From contig JADJXL010000015.1 of assembly GCA_016715885.1 (NCBI GenBank), positions 558,001 to 622,000 on the forward strand: DNA of 64,000 nucleotides, given 5' to 3'. Positions 44,764-54,265 of the stretch are shown in pieces. Both the position numbers and the translations under genes were made by a program. How positions within the stretch are numbered: the stretch's first letter is position 1; the number at the start of each line of letters is the position of its first letter. Source of the stretch: Polyangiaceae bacterium (GTDB taxonomy: Bacteria; Myxococcota_A; Polyangia; Polyangiales; Polyangiaceae). The notes beneath the pieces were generated by a model. The model was not told the DNA's origin, ran no database searches, and worked only from the letters and a program-made list of their open reading frames with translations.

Positions 44764-47190
44764 TCAAAAATCCAAATCGCCAAGTCCTTCGAAGTCTGTC
44801 TGGAGGGATTCGATCTCCGTGTCGTCCAATTTCGTTTCGACCGCTTGCACGAGCTCCTTTTCCCCGCCGCCCCAGACTTCGGCCAGCACGCTTGCAATAC
44901 GCCGCGCTTCGCTCGTCTCGAAACTTCCAAAAGCCCGCCGCAATGCCACGACGGCTCGTTTGAAAGCTTCGTCGTCGAGCGCTTCGATGAATGCATTCAT
45001 GGCAGCCCAAAGCGATTTCCGTGCGAGCAGCGCATAACGATTGCGCGTTGCGAGCCCCTCGAAAAAGCCGGCACCTTCGGTGGGACTCACCCCCGGGGAA
45101 AGACGCCGGGAAACGCGTTGATCGAGGATCGCATCGGGCAATTGGCCGCGTTCGAGCAAAATGGCGCACGCAACGCCGGCCACATGCGGCGCTGCGAAGG
45201 GATCGTCGGCAATGGCATCGAGCGTCCGGACGAACCGCTCTTCGTCGAGTTTGTCCTGGAATACATGCGCCACGTGATGCAACGACGTGAGCGCTTCGCC
45301 TACCTTGCGAGCTGCATCTTCATTGCATCGAGCAGCCTCGGGCGCGAGGAGCAGGCCGCGCAAAAAGAGCTGCGCCACGAGCGGTTCGAGCGGCGTCGTG
45401 TCGAATTTACGGACGTCACGATACGCTGCCAAATGCGATAGCTCGAGCGCCGCGGTCGCGAGCGCAACGAAATCACCGTCCGTCACGGCCAGCGCCTGCA
45501 CGCGCGAAAACGCAGTATTCGTCGCGTCGTGCAAATCGCAAAGCACCGCATTTTTGACGAGCCGTGCCGCATTGAGGATGTCCGAGCATTCCGTCAATGA
45601 ATCGCCGAGCTTTCGAGCGGCCGCAAGCTCGATGGTGTCCCCGAGCAAGGCATTGTCCACCAAGTTGATTTCGCATTCCGGCGTCCACCGCGCAGACCAA
45701 ACTTCCTTGTACGTGCTCAGCGCGCGATCCTCAGCCGCGGTTTTATCGCTTGCGAATCCGATACCCAGCGTGACAAGGCGGTGCAAGAAAATGGATCGAT
45801 TCCGATCACGGAAGGCGGAATCAGCCGATTTGACCTGCCGATTCTCGCGTAAATCGAGCCAATCCTTACCCGTAGCACCTTTGATGGTTTGTTCCTTGTC
45901 CTTCAGGTATTCTTCGAGGCGCAGATCCTTTATGGAAGCTTGAAAATCATCCTGTATCGACGTTCGCAATACGCCCGGTGGGACTTTGCCCACCGCGTCG
46001 CCCACCACCATATCGTGCAAAAATCGCCCCGTGATGGCCGGATCACCGTGTCCCAAACAGGCCGTCGCAGCGCTCTCGAAATCACCCATCGTCGGCGAAT
46101 GCGAATCTCGAAGCGCAGCAACTCCATTCGCCAGACGCACGGCTTCGATGACGTCTGCCGTCGACCGCACCATGCCCGCTTTGCGAAGCCGACCGGCCAA
46201 TTCCGTCAGAAACCACTTTCCAATTCCGGCCGTGGAACCGTGCTTTTGCGCTTCGTCGTACAGCGCCTGGAAATACGCCGGCGCCTTGTTGCCCGCACCA
46301 TAACCAGATTGCGAGCTCAAGCGAAAATAACTGTATGGCATCAGCGTGCGCGTCACCGCAACGCGTGGCAATTTCGATGCTTCGTCATCCGTCATCGCCG
46401 GCTCTTCGACCGTGAGCACCGGCGCGTGATACGCTCCGCAAACGACGACGATTTTGTCGGGATCGTGCCCCTCCGCGATGGTTTGTCGAATTTTGCGCCG
46501 CATGTACGCTTCGCGCAGGAGCGTATGTGCGAGCCGCGCGGGACTTTCGTATCGGAGCGCTCGCAATTGCTTACCAAATTCGAAGATCGCCAGCCGGTAC
46601 GAATCGACCTCCGTCGAATGCTCGAAATGCCGCTCCCACCATGCGTCGTGATCCGTTTCTCCGGACAGCTCCGCAATGGCCGTGTACGGATCGCCCAAAT
46701 ACCGTTGCGTGTCCGTCTCCTCCTCGGCAGGCGCATCCTCGACCGCTTCTTCAGCGCTTTCTTCGTGCGTGCATCCCTCGTCCTCGGACGAACCCTGGCC
46801 AAGAAAAACCTCGGACGGCAGATCCATGAATCGAGCGACGCGTTCTTTTCGCAGCGCCCAGCGAAGAGCTACCCATTCCGGCGAATACGTCGCAAGCGGA
46901 TACAATATCGAGCGCACCGGGCGTTTTTGGGTAAACGCGAGGAGTGCTACCGGCGGTTTCGTGCGCTTGTCTGCGAAATACGCGACTTCGTCCGTCGCGT
47001 CGCTCGGCCCTTCGACGAGCACCGCGGTAGGATTGATCTTATCGAGAAACCGCTCGAGATGCCACGCCCCCATCGGCGACAAATGGCGAACGCCAAAGAT
47101 GTGCGCGAGTGGCCCCGAGGCCGGCACTGCGGCAGGTGTCGCGGCCGGAGCGGCTGCCGCGGCGGCCGGTTTTCCCTTTTTCGCCGCCAT
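44764..47190 (-). CDS. DUF5682 protein of the MoxR operon
   Basis: The 808-residue protein starts with an Ala/Pro-rich tail (20-28) and then HIFGVRHLSPMGAWHLERFL and VLVEGPSD. These recall the ChaN/TraB-type fold with its conserved His and acidic residues; a second conserved segment VVVCGAYHAPVL lies near residue 250. The central acidic loop (EDEGCTHEESAEEAVED) is low-complexity. The C-terminal 400 residues are all-helical. The family DUF5682 is known mainly from MoxR/VWA operons and has no established reaction. The His and Glu positions suggest metal binding, which I infer only. It lies 6 bases from the MoxR gene and one base from the VWA gene. Confidence 0.85.
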   Translation of the reverse strand: MAAKKGKPAAAAAAPAATPAAVPASGPLAHIFGVRHLSPMGAWHLERFLDKINPTAVLVEGPSDATDEVAYFADKRTKPPVALLAFTQKRPVRSILYPLATYSPEWVALRWALRKERVARFMDLPSEVFLGQGSSEDEGCTHEESAEEAVEDAPAEEETDTQRYLGDPYTAIAELSGETDHDAWWERHFEHSTEVDSYRLAIFEFGKQLRALRYESPARLAHTLLREAYMRRKIRQTIAEGHDPDKIVVVCGAYHAPVLTVEEPAMTDDEASKLPRVAVTRTLMPYSYFRLSSQSGYGAGNKAPAYFQALYDEAQKHGSTAGIGKWFLTELAGRLRKAGMVRSTADVIEAVRLANGVAALRDSHSPTMGDFESAATACLGHGDPAITGRFLHDMVVGDAVGKVPPGVLRTSIQDDFQASIKDLRLEEYLKDKEQTIKGATGKDWLDLRENRQVKSADSAFRDRNRSIFLHRLVTLGIGFASDKTAAEDRALSTYKEVWSARWTPECEINLVDNALLGDTIELAAARKLGDSLTECSDILNAARLVKNAVLCDLHDATNTAFSRVQALAVTDGDFVALATAALELSHLAAYRDVRKFDTTPLEPLVAQLFLRGLLLAPEAARCNEDAARKVGEALTSLHHVAHVFQDKLDEERFVRTLDAIADDPFAAPHVAGVACAILLERGQLPDAILDQRVSRRLSPGVSPTEGAGFFEGLATRNRYALLARKSLWAAMNAFIEALDDEAFKRAVVALRRAFGSFETSEARRIASVLAEVWGGGEKELVQAVETKLDDTEIESLQTDFEGLGDLDF

Positions 47191-47196
47191 GACGTC

Positions 47197-48324
47197 TCAG
47201 ACCAATTCCTTGCACGCCTTGTAAAGCGCTTCCCAATCACCACCGCGCTTTTTCATGACGTTTTCCAAATATTCGACGAACACCGCCTCATCACGCGAAT
47301 CTTCTTTGATGACGGCCCCGAGCAATCCTGCTGCAATGTCACGATCGCTCACGCGCCCCGTGCCGAAATGCCCAGCGAGCGCCATTCCATTGCCGAGCAC
47401 CGATATCGCTTCGGCCGTCGACAACACGCCCGACGGGCTCTTGAGCTTTTGCTTGCCGTCCGCGGTTTGTCCTCGGCGCAATTCTTGAAATACCTGCACC
47501 ACGCGACGCACGGCTTCATCCGCCGGAGGAGCCGCGGGCAATCGCAAGCTCGACCCGATTTCACGCACGCGCCGCGCGACGATGGCCACTTCGGTATCGA
47601 TGTCGGTCGGCACGGGCAAAATCACGATATTGAAACGGCGTTTGAGCGCCGCGCTCATGTCGTTCACGCCGCGATCGCGCGTATTTGCCGTCGCAATGAC
47701 GTTGAATCCCCGTTTCGCTTGCACGTGATGGCTCAGCTCGGGCACCGTGAGCACTTTTTCACTGAGCAGCGTAATCAGCGCGTCCTGGACTTCCGACGGG
47801 CACCGCGTAATTTCCTCGAAGCGGACCAATTTACCGCCATCGAGCGCTCGGTAAATAGGCGAGGGCACCAGCGCTTTGGGGCTCGGTCCTTCCGCGAGCA
47901 AAAGCGCATAGTTCCACGTGTACCGAATCTGCTCTTCCGTCGTGCCGGCCGTGCCTTGCACGAGCAATTGCGAATCGCCACAAATGGCCGCCGCGAGATG
48001 CTCGGAGAGCCAGCTCTTTGCGGTTCCCGGTTCACCAATCAAAAGCAGAGCGCGATCGGTCGCGAGCGTTGCAATGGCAATCTCGACGAGGCGCGGCGAA
48101 CCGATGTATTTGGGCGTGATGACGACGTCGCCCACTTTGCCGCCGAGGATATAAGTAAGTACGGATTTCGGCGAAAGTCGCCAACCCGGAGGCGGCTCGC
48201 CTTTGTCCGCGGCTGCCAATGCGGCCAATTCATGCGCGAATAGCCGTTCTGCCGGCTCGCGCAAAACGTCGCTCTTGCTTGCCGGGGAATCATCGTGTTT
48301 TTGCGCGTCTTTTTTGGTAGCCAT
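47197..48324 (-). CDS. MoxR-family AAA+ ATPase
   Basis: The 375-residue protein has a Walker A motif GEPGTAKS at residues 97-104, a Walker B region GGKLVRFEEITRCP, sensor 1 (FNVIATANTRDRGVN) and an arginine-finger segment (ALKRRFNIVILPVPTD). These are the MoxR type, and the Walker A is followed by the usual SWLSEHLA helix. MoxR ATPases form hexamers that remodel or activate a partner, usually a VWA protein, as here two genes downstream. It should drive the module. A metalloprotein-maturation or stress-defence role fits the family, but the client is not known. Confidence 0.93.
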   Translation of the reverse strand: MATKKDAQKHDDSPASKSDVLREPAERLFAHELAALAAADKGEPPPGWRLSPKSVLTYILGGKVGDVVITPKYIGSPRLVEIAIATLATDRALLLIGEPGTAKSWLSEHLAAAICGDSQLLVQGTAGTTEEQIRYTWNYALLLAEGPSPKALVPSPIYRALDGGKLVRFEEITRCPSEVQDALITLLSEKVLTVPELSHHVQAKRGFNVIATANTRDRGVNDMSAALKRRFNIVILPVPTDIDTEVAIVARRVREIGSSLRLPAAPPADEAVRRVVQVFQELRRGQTADGKQKLKSPSGVLSTAEAISVLGNGMALAGHFGTGRVSDRDIAAGLLGAVIKEDSRDEAVFVEYLENVMKKRGGDWEALYKACKELV

Positions 48325-48363
48325 GCCGACTCTCGATGGTGGTGGGTCATTAGAAACGACGAA

Positions 48364-50202
48364 TCAGTTGTCCGCCGGCTGAGGAGTACTGCGATCTCGT
48401 CCAAGAAAACGCATACAATTCTCGAAGGGCTCGACTTCGGTCTTGGACATCTTTCTGCGCGATTTTCGATCGTCGAGCCAGCTTCGCAAGAGCGGTGCGA
48501 GCGCAGGGTCGTCGTATTCGTGAAAGACGTGGCATGCGCGGCCGTATTGCCAAGCGCCGCTCAAGCAGCTCAAAAGTCGAATGAAGGCTGGGAGTATGCG
48601 AGGATCTCTGTAGGACCCGAGCAATTCGATGAGCGCCAGAGCATGCTCTGCAGCGATTCCCTCGCGGGAGAGCGACAATGCGGGCTCCAATGCTTTCGGC
48701 GAACGAGAGCGTTGGAGCAGCGCCAGGGCAATTCCGCGCAACGCCTCTGCTGGAAGCAAGCGAATCGCAAGATCGACCCAACGTAAATCTCGCTCGAAAA
48801 GCGAAGCCAAGCGGCCGCCCTCTGGCGCCGATTCCGCAACCACGCGGGCGAACAGGCGCGTGGCGAAGTCGACACCATTTTTGGCAAGCAATGCGTTGGT
48901 TTCGAAAAAAGGCGCGAGCCTGTCGTACGCTTTCGCCATATCGAGCTCGAACGTGCCATCGATGAATTGGTATTGCGTGGCTTCGGGCGCGTCGTAAAGC
49001 GATGGCAAAAGTTCTTGCCAAGCCTCCTGATAACCGAGTCGCAAAAGAGCTCGCGCCGCGGTGTCACGCACTTCTTTGATCTTGTGCGACCGAAATGCAT
49101 CCACGACCAGTTGCGTCGTGCGATCCGTGTTTCGTGCCGCCAATAGATCAATGAGGTCGACCATGTAATCGACCTTCGCCGCGTGCGCTTTCTGCGCCTT
49201 CGCTGCCTCGTCCTTTTCTTCCTTGGTATTGGCCTTTTTGATGCGGAAATGCCCCAGCTCCTGAAGCTCGGGCGTCCAAAGCGCGATGATCCGCTCCGTC
49301 GCTCGGGGGTGCTTCGAGCCTGCGAGCGACGATTCGGCTGCCGAACGCATTTCATTCGAGCCTCCGAATGCGTGAATGAGCGTATCGAGCGCCGCGTCCC
49401 CAGGCGCATTCGCGAGCGCGCGAATCGCAGCGAGCTTTACTTCCTTCGAACGATCTTTCTCGACGAGCACCGTCGCCACCGGCTCGGCTTGCACCGGATC
49501 GATGCGACCCAATTCAGCGATCGCCGCCGCTCGAATGTCCGCGCTACCCTTTTCGATGGCTTCGCGCAAAATGTCAATGGCTTTGGGCCCTTCGATTTGC
49601 GCAATGGCGCGCAGCATGCGCTGGTCGAGGCTGCGACCTTTTTCGATGTCGAGACAGCGCCGCAGCTCGGGAACGATGGCCTCGCCCATGGCCGGAAGGA
49701 GGTTCTTTTCGACGACATCCGCAATGTGCGAATCCGACAGCGCGGGCACGCACAGAGGCAATATGCGCAAATCGCGCGCCGAACCTCGTAAGCATGCTTC
49801 GTGAATCGTTTCGGCCCGATACCTGCTCTCGGGAGCATTCATGAGCGCCCCGACGAGCGATTGCAATTCGTTTGGAAGCAGCGGCGAGCCTATCTTACCG
49901 GCCGGAGGAAGCGCTGTGAGCTCGCCGGATTCCGTCGGCAATGCGGGCGCAGCCTGCGCACTACGCACTTGCGCCAAAAGCAACCCCTGATCGAGAAGCT
50001 CTGCAGCAGCAGCTTTTCCCGCAGCTTGCTCCAGCTTCCCCATTTGTTCCGTCACGCGGCGAATGGCCGGAATTTTTGCAGCAATGGGCGCGAGCTTCGT
50101 TTTGGCGGCAAGGATCTCCGGGTTCGTCCGGGCTATTTGAGCGCCCGCGAAGTACATTTTTTCGACGTCGAGATCGAGCTGCTTCAGGGTATCTTTGGCC
50201 AT
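48364..50202 (-). CDS. HEAT-repeat protein of the MoxR operon
   Basis: The 612-residue protein is almost all helical, with paired helices characteristic of HEAT repeats: MLRAIAQIEGPKAIDILREAI, IRAAAIAELGRIDPVQA, VKLAAIRALANAPGDAALDTL, VRDTAARALLRLGYQEAW. A charged coiled-coil-like segment (KKANTKEEKDEAAKAQKAHAAK) lies in the middle. It has no enzyme motif and is probably a scaffold. It starts 12 bases after the SWIM gene stop (50215 to 50202 on the minus strand) and is followed after 39 bases by the MoxR gene. HEAT proteins of this size recur in MoxR/DUF5682/VWA neighbourhoods. The HEAT protein may hold the client or connect the ATPase to it. Confidence 0.8.
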   Translation of the reverse strand: MAKDTLKQLDLDVEKMYFAGAQIARTNPEILAAKTKLAPIAAKIPAIRRVTEQMGKLEQAAGKAAAAELLDQGLLLAQVRSAQAAPALPTESGELTALPPAGKIGSPLLPNELQSLVGALMNAPESRYRAETIHEACLRGSARDLRILPLCVPALSDSHIADVVEKNLLPAMGEAIVPELRRCLDIEKGRSLDQRMLRAIAQIEGPKAIDILREAIEKGSADIRAAAIAELGRIDPVQAEPVATVLVEKDRSKEVKLAAIRALANAPGDAALDTLIHAFGGSNEMRSAAESSLAGSKHPRATERIIALWTPELQELGHFRIKKANTKEEKDEAAKAQKAHAAKVDYMVDLIDLLAARNTDRTTQLVVDAFRSHKIKEVRDTAARALLRLGYQEAWQELLPSLYDAPEATQYQFIDGTFELDMAKAYDRLAPFFETNALLAKNGVDFATRLFARVVAESAPEGGRLASLFERDLRWVDLAIRLLPAEALRGIALALLQRSRSPKALEPALSLSREGIAAEHALALIELLGSYRDPRILPAFIRLLSCLSGAWQYGRACHVFHEYDDPALAPLLRSWLDDRKSRRKMSKTEVEPFENCMRFLGRDRSTPQPADN

Positions 50203-50214
50203 GACCGTGTCCTT

Positions 50215-51708
50215 TCAGGCCCGAAGCCGCAAATGCTCGTCGCCCACGACGAGCGCCAAGGGTTCGCCATAAATGGAACGCGACGGCAAATCGAAATAGA
50301 GACGCGTCGCGAGCGATCCAGGACCATGGGCCGCAGCGGCTTGGCGCAATGCAATGGTCGCCGGAAGCCGCGCATCCGGCGCATCTCGCATCACGATTCG
50401 ATCGCCCGCTGCATCCTGCACGACCAATTCCGAACCTATCGTACCGAAACGCGCCGCAGCTATCAATACCACCGCATCCAGCGGGTAGACCGGGTTTTTC
50501 ATTTGATTGCGCAGCGCCTTGATCGCCGCATCGATGCTCTTCGCGTGACCGTGCAGCTTTTCGTAGTCCGCAGGTTCCCGCGATCGTTCTTCGATGATGC
50601 CGGGGGTCTTCTCGTCCCAACGAATCCGCCGATTCACCATTTCGCCCGGATAAAGAGCCGCCTCCGAAATGACCAGCGTGCCTCGACGCGAAACGCGTAG
50701 CTTCTGGAATTTCAACGTGTTGTACGGCAGCGCCGTCCATTCTCGAACGATCGCGCCATCTTCGAGGTCAATCAAAAACCCCGTGGCGGTCGCGAATTCC
50801 GTCACATCGTCGTCCACGCGTTCATGCGACAATTCCAGAAGCCGTCGATTCGTCACCCAATACCCGGCTTGCTTCAAATCGGGCAATTGCCACCGTCTCC
50901 CCAAAATCGCTTCGTACGTAGCGTCCCGTTCCGCGACGCTCACGCCTTCCGATTCGAGCCGCCCATCGAGCAATTTCGTTCCGCGACGAACGATCGCGTG
51001 AAGCTGCGTGAGCATCCACGCGACGCGCGCTTCTTTGTCCGCCGAAAACCCACGCGCAGCCTTTTTCGTGTCCTCGTCATCGTCGTCGTCATCCGCGCTT
51101 TCGGCGACCGATGCGGCCAAACGTCGCAAAATCCCCGCGGCGGCCGTGATGTTCGCATCGGCCATTCGCTTCGATTGCTGTTCGATTTCTTCAATGATTT
51201 TGGGCGTGATCCCACCCACGCCAGCGCCCACGAGGTCGACGAGAAAATGGCCCAACGTCTCCAGCGTGTCGACTTGTTCTTTTGCCTTCTTCGCCAGCGC
51301 GCTCTTGTTCACGTTCCGCGGAGCATCGGCCGCCGCGCGCGCTTTCGGTTCGGCTTTTTCGGCCTGCTTCGCCCGCTTTTCGAGCAAGTCTTGCGGCGGC
51401 GCGGCCACGGCAAACGTCGCGCCTTTTTGCACGAACGCGAGCATCAGTCCGAGCGCATGTTTGCACGGACGCTGGCGCGAAGGGCACGAGCAGCGCAGCG
51501 TGGGTTTGTCCGTGCCCGATGCGAGGTCCATCGAAACGCTGTACGGCGTGCTGCCCGAGCCTTGGCAAAGGCCGAAGACGAGCGTTGCGTCGTCGTTTTT
51601 GGCGAGGTCTCGAAGCGCGCCGCTGCGCACGAGAGCCCGCGCGTCGAGCATTGCTTTATCGTTGGGTGACAGCTCCGCGATCGATTGCTCGTTGACGGTC
51701 AGCGCCAT
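50215..51708 (-). CDS. SWIM zinc-finger protein of the MoxR operon
   Basis: The 497-residue protein has the SWIM motif CxCx6CxH: C73-x-C75, C82-x-H84 within LRCSCPSRQRPCKHALGL. Such modules bind DNA, RNA or protein. A Lys/Ala-rich linker and a helical region (QSKRMADANITAAAGILRRLAA, with an acidic DDDDDDEDTKK-like loop) follow. The C-terminal half is beta-rich and matches no family I recognise, with REWTALPYNTLKFQKL and RLYFDLPSRSIYG. It is the first gene of the five-gene operon. A targeting or recognition role for the complex is inferred. The start ATG 51708 is the first in-frame Met and there is no strong ribosome binding site. Confidence 0.85.
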   Translation of the reverse strand: MALTVNEQSIAELSPNDKAMLDARALVRSGALRDLAKNDDATLVFGLCQGSGSTPYSVSMDLASGTDKPTLRCSCPSRQRPCKHALGLMLAFVQKGATFAVAAPPQDLLEKRAKQAEKAEPKARAAADAPRNVNKSALAKKAKEQVDTLETLGHFLVDLVGAGVGGITPKIIEEIEQQSKRMADANITAAAGILRRLAASVAESADDDDDDEDTKKAARGFSADKEARVAWMLTQLHAIVRRGTKLLDGRLESEGVSVAERDATYEAILGRRWQLPDLKQAGYWVTNRRLLELSHERVDDDVTEFATATGFLIDLEDGAIVREWTALPYNTLKFQKLRVSRRGTLVISEAALYPGEMVNRRIRWDEKTPGIIEERSREPADYEKLHGHAKSIDAAIKALRNQMKNPVYPLDAVVLIAAARFGTIGSELVVQDAAGDRIVMRDAPDARLPATIALRQAAAAHGPGSLATRLYFDLPSRSIYGEPLALVVGDEHLRLRA

Positions 51709-51771
51709 GGCGCCCGCGAGGATACCAAAAGTCGAGCTCGGCGGAACAACAAATTTTGCAATAAGTGAACT

Positions 51772-52269
51772 TCAGCGCATGTGCGAGGACCCTGACGGGA
51801 CGAGGCGCGGATCTTTGGGGCCGTCGGTCGCTTCGACCTGAACTCCGTGCTTCATCAGGTATTCGATGCCATTTTCACCGGCATAACCTTCCGTAACCAC
51901 AATGACTTTGGTGATACCCGCGTGATGAATGAGTTTGGCGCAAAGGACGCAAGGTTCGCCGGTGACGATGATCCAAGCGCCGCGGGTGGCCACGCCGCTC
52001 GCCGCGGCATTGCAAATGACGTTCATTTCCGCGTGATGGCAACCGATTTCCATGCGCGTGCCGCTTTGGATGCCGAGCGTATCGCGCAGGCAAACCTGGC
52101 CGCCGCAAAGCTCGCCGCCGCCTCGAGGGCCGCCGTTGTAGCCGTCCATGAGAATGACGTTGCGTTCGGGATCGAGCAAGAGTGCACCGAACTTGCGGCG
52201 CGGGCAATTGGACGCCTTGGCGAGCGCAAGACACTGTTCGATGCGGATTTGCAGGTGTTTCGGCTTCAT
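51772..52269 (-). CDS. dCMP deaminase-like zinc deaminase
   Basis: The 165-residue protein has the zinc-dependent deaminase sites HAE (79-81) and PCVLC (106-110), the motif order of deoxycytidylate deaminases and ComEB-like proteins. An N-terminal NCPRRKFGALLLDPERN and a loop rich in Gly and Cys (GGGELCGGQVC) precede them. dCMP deaminases convert dCMP to dUMP for thymidylate synthesis; the small size and the Cys-rich loop suit the ComEB type, which binds an extra zinc. It stands alone, 63 bases downstream of the SWIM gene start and separated from the flippase by about 200 bases. Substrate specificity cannot be settled by eye. Confidence 0.85.
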   Translation of the reverse strand: MKPKHLQIRIEQCLALAKASNCPRRKFGALLLDPERNVILMDGYNGGPRGGGELCGGQVCLRDTLGIQSGTRMEIGCHHAEMNVICNAAASGVATRGAWIIVTGEPCVLCAKLIHHAGITKVIVVTEGYAGENGIEYLMKHGVQVEATDGPKDPRLVPSGSSHMR

Positions 52270-52467
52270 CTGCGGTCGTTCCTACCACGAAGATGGGGCA
52301 AGTGGAAGAAGTTTCGCTACGACGAACCAGCGCACTCGGCTTGGAAAGAATTCAACGCAAAGGTGCAAGGGCGCAAGGGCATGGTCTCTGCAATAGCTAC
52401 CAGAAGCGCCACTTGGAATTTGAAACTTGCGCCTCGGCGACAAATCCGGCCGAGTCAACGTTTCGAG

Positions 52468-53961
52468 TTAGCGCTTCTGAAACCTCTCTCCGCGAACCAA
52501 CCCCACCACATCACCCCATCGAACGGCGCCCGTCACCAATACCAAAATCGAATACACCACCGCGCCCACGACGATCGCGACGAACATGCCGCTCGCGGCG
52601 CGCGCGATAGAGGCCGCAAGGGCCATGACCAGCGTGGAAAGAACGACGGCCCCGAATGCGCGAAAATCGAGCCCTCGGAGCCAACGCGCGTTCATGAACA
52701 GCGTCCCGAATAATGCACACGCGGAGACGATGAGACTCGTCCACGCCGAACCCCAGGGACCAAAACGAGGCGCAAGGAGCGCATTGAGGACCAAATTGGA
52801 GACCAACATGCACCCGAGCAGCTTCGCCATGGCAAGCTCGCGCTTGGCCGCCAATAGCGGCAAAATGCCGACCTGATAAGCAAATGCAATGGGCACTTGG
52901 CAGATGAGCACTCGCAGAACACCCGCCGATGCTGCAAATCGTTCGCCATACACGAGCTGAATGATGTCGGGCGCAAGGAGCAGCCCTCCCGCTGCAATCG
53001 GGAGCCCGAGCAAGACCGATATCAACATGCAGCGCTCGAATAGCAATTTGAACTTCGCAGGGTCGCGGTTGAATTGGCGCACCCCGGCCGCGAATGCGGA
53101 CGTGAGGAGCACGTCCTGGAGCATTGCGAAGTTTTCCGTGAGTACACGGGCCGCAGCGTAAATGCCCACGGCAGATTCGCTGCACAACCAGCGGAGGACC
53201 ACGTGGTCCGCCTGTCTGAGCGCCACGCTCATGGCGCCGCAAAGGCCGAGCGGAAGGCTGAGCCACGCAATGCGAAGCAGCCCGCCCATGCCCACTTCGA
53301 ACCGCGGAAGATAGAGGCGCGCGCGTAGCCATACGACGGTCATGGCAAGCTCGATGATGTTGCCCAGCGCGAATGCAAACGCCGCTGCTACGACTCCATA
53401 CCCCGCCCATAAAAGCGCACTTGCAAAAACAATGACGAAGAGCCGCGCGGCGAGCTCGGCATATACGATGTATTGAAAACGCTCGTGCGCCTCGAAGCTC
53501 AACCAAAGGGTGCCATAAAGCAGCGTCGCGAGCTGGCCAATGGCTGCCAATACCAAGAGCGTCGACGCCGTGCCCGAAGACCGCGTGAGCCCGACGATTA
53601 CGGTGGCGGCAAGCAGCGTGGTGCCCGTGATACCGCGAATGGCGAGCGCCGAACCGAGGTGGCGCGGTCCGAGCTCGGGGTTGAGGACGATTTCGCGCGC
53701 GAGGTAGCCACGCACGCCGATCCCGGCGGCGATCGTGACGACATTGACGATGGCAAGGGAAGCCTGAAACTCGCCCCAATGCGCAACTCCGACGGTGCGT
53801 GCGAGGTACCCGACGAAGACGATGCCAAGCACGGCCATGACGACTTGCTTGGTCAACATCAGGGCGGAATTGATGGCAATTCGTCGGCCCTCGGTCGTCG
53901 GCTTGGCGCCGGACGTCGCGCCCGATGCGGGGTGCACCTGGTCGGAGCTCGCGCCGCTCAC
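52468..53961 (-). CDS. polysaccharide flippase (Wzx/MATE-like)
   Basis: The 497-residue protein is hydrophobic throughout, with about 12-14 membrane segments. It starts with a polar tail, then RRIAINSALMLTKQVVMAV, the usual first helix of oligosaccharide flippases, and continues with RFEVGMGGLLRIAWLSLPLG, a typical mid-protein helix pair. It should export lipid-linked saccharide units across the inner membrane. The GTG start at 53961 overlaps the stop of a 36-codon remnant of an ATP-grasp gene as GTGA. A truncated second copy of its first helix lies at 55736-55800. This shows that the flippase and ATP-grasp genes were once tandem duplicates. Confidence 0.88.
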   Translation of the reverse strand: MSGASSDQVHPASGATSGAKPTTEGRRIAINSALMLTKQVVMAVLGIVFVGYLARTVGVAHWGEFQASLAIVNVVTIAAGIGVRGYLAREIVLNPELGPRHLGSALAIRGITGTTLLAATVIVGLTRSSGTASTLLVLAAIGQLATLLYGTLWLSFEAHERFQYIVYAELAARLFVIVFASALLWAGYGVVAAAFAFALGNIIELAMTVVWLRARLYLPRFEVGMGGLLRIAWLSLPLGLCGAMSVALRQADHVVLRWLCSESAVGIYAAARVLTENFAMLQDVLLTSAFAAGVRQFNRDPAKFKLLFERCMLISVLLGLPIAAGGLLLAPDIIQLVYGERFAASAGVLRVLICQVPIAFAYQVGILPLLAAKRELAMAKLLGCMLVSNLVLNALLAPRFGPWGSAWTSLIVSACALFGTLFMNARWLRGLDFRAFGAVVLSTLVMALAASIARAASGMFVAIVVGAVVYSILVLVTGAVRWGDVVGLVRGERFQKR

Positions 53962-54068
53962 GCAGGACGCTCGACGGTGTCTCGATGCGATGGGCCCATA
54001 CCAGGGGCGGGATCACGCCAGGCGAAGTGCGTTCGGCCGAGTTTGGCGGGCGGTCGTATGGGGCTCAC
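53958..54068 (-). pseudogene. internally deleted ATP-grasp gene, copy A
   Basis: GTG 54068 opens a 36-codon frame whose first 13 residues (MSPIRPPAKLGRT) are identical to those of the intact ATP-grasp protein at 55750-56976. After one residue it reads FAWRDPAPG, which matches that protein's C-terminal residues near 375. About 360 residues are missing, and the frame is kept. The frame stops at TGA 53958-53960, overlapping the flippase GTG. This is a relic of an ATP-grasp gene fused end to end, with translational coupling to the flippase retained. Confidence 0.85.
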
Positions 54069-54265
54069 GAGCGGCTAGCATCAATCGACGTACCAATCGC
54101 GGTTTTCGCGTGTTCGAGGCTCGCTCGTTCGGGGTCGTCCGTCGCAGCGCGAGGATCCTGGCGCGGAATCGCCACAGGGGATGCGTCGTGCAGGATGGAT
54201 GGGAGCGCTGCGTGCAGCCGCCGCGCGCCTGGCCGCTCGAAGGGCGGACGAGCGGGCTAGAGGCG
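54031..54265. repeat. duplicated upstream segment, copy A
   Basis: Two blocks, 54031-54101 (71 bp) and 54201-54265 (65 bp), match blocks at 56939-57009 (two mismatches) and 57012-57077 (two mismatches and one extra base). In this copy 99 unique bases separate the blocks; in the other they are two bases apart. They lie upstream of the flippase and ATP-grasp genes respectively. The first block includes the start region of the ATP-grasp gene. Confidence 0.9.

Noticed and set aside
45889..48243. Plus-strand open frame of 784 codons
   Set aside because: It is antisense to the DUF5682 and MoxR genes, which have complete families' motifs. The translated product is Arg-rich and low in hydrophobic order, typical of a shadow frame.
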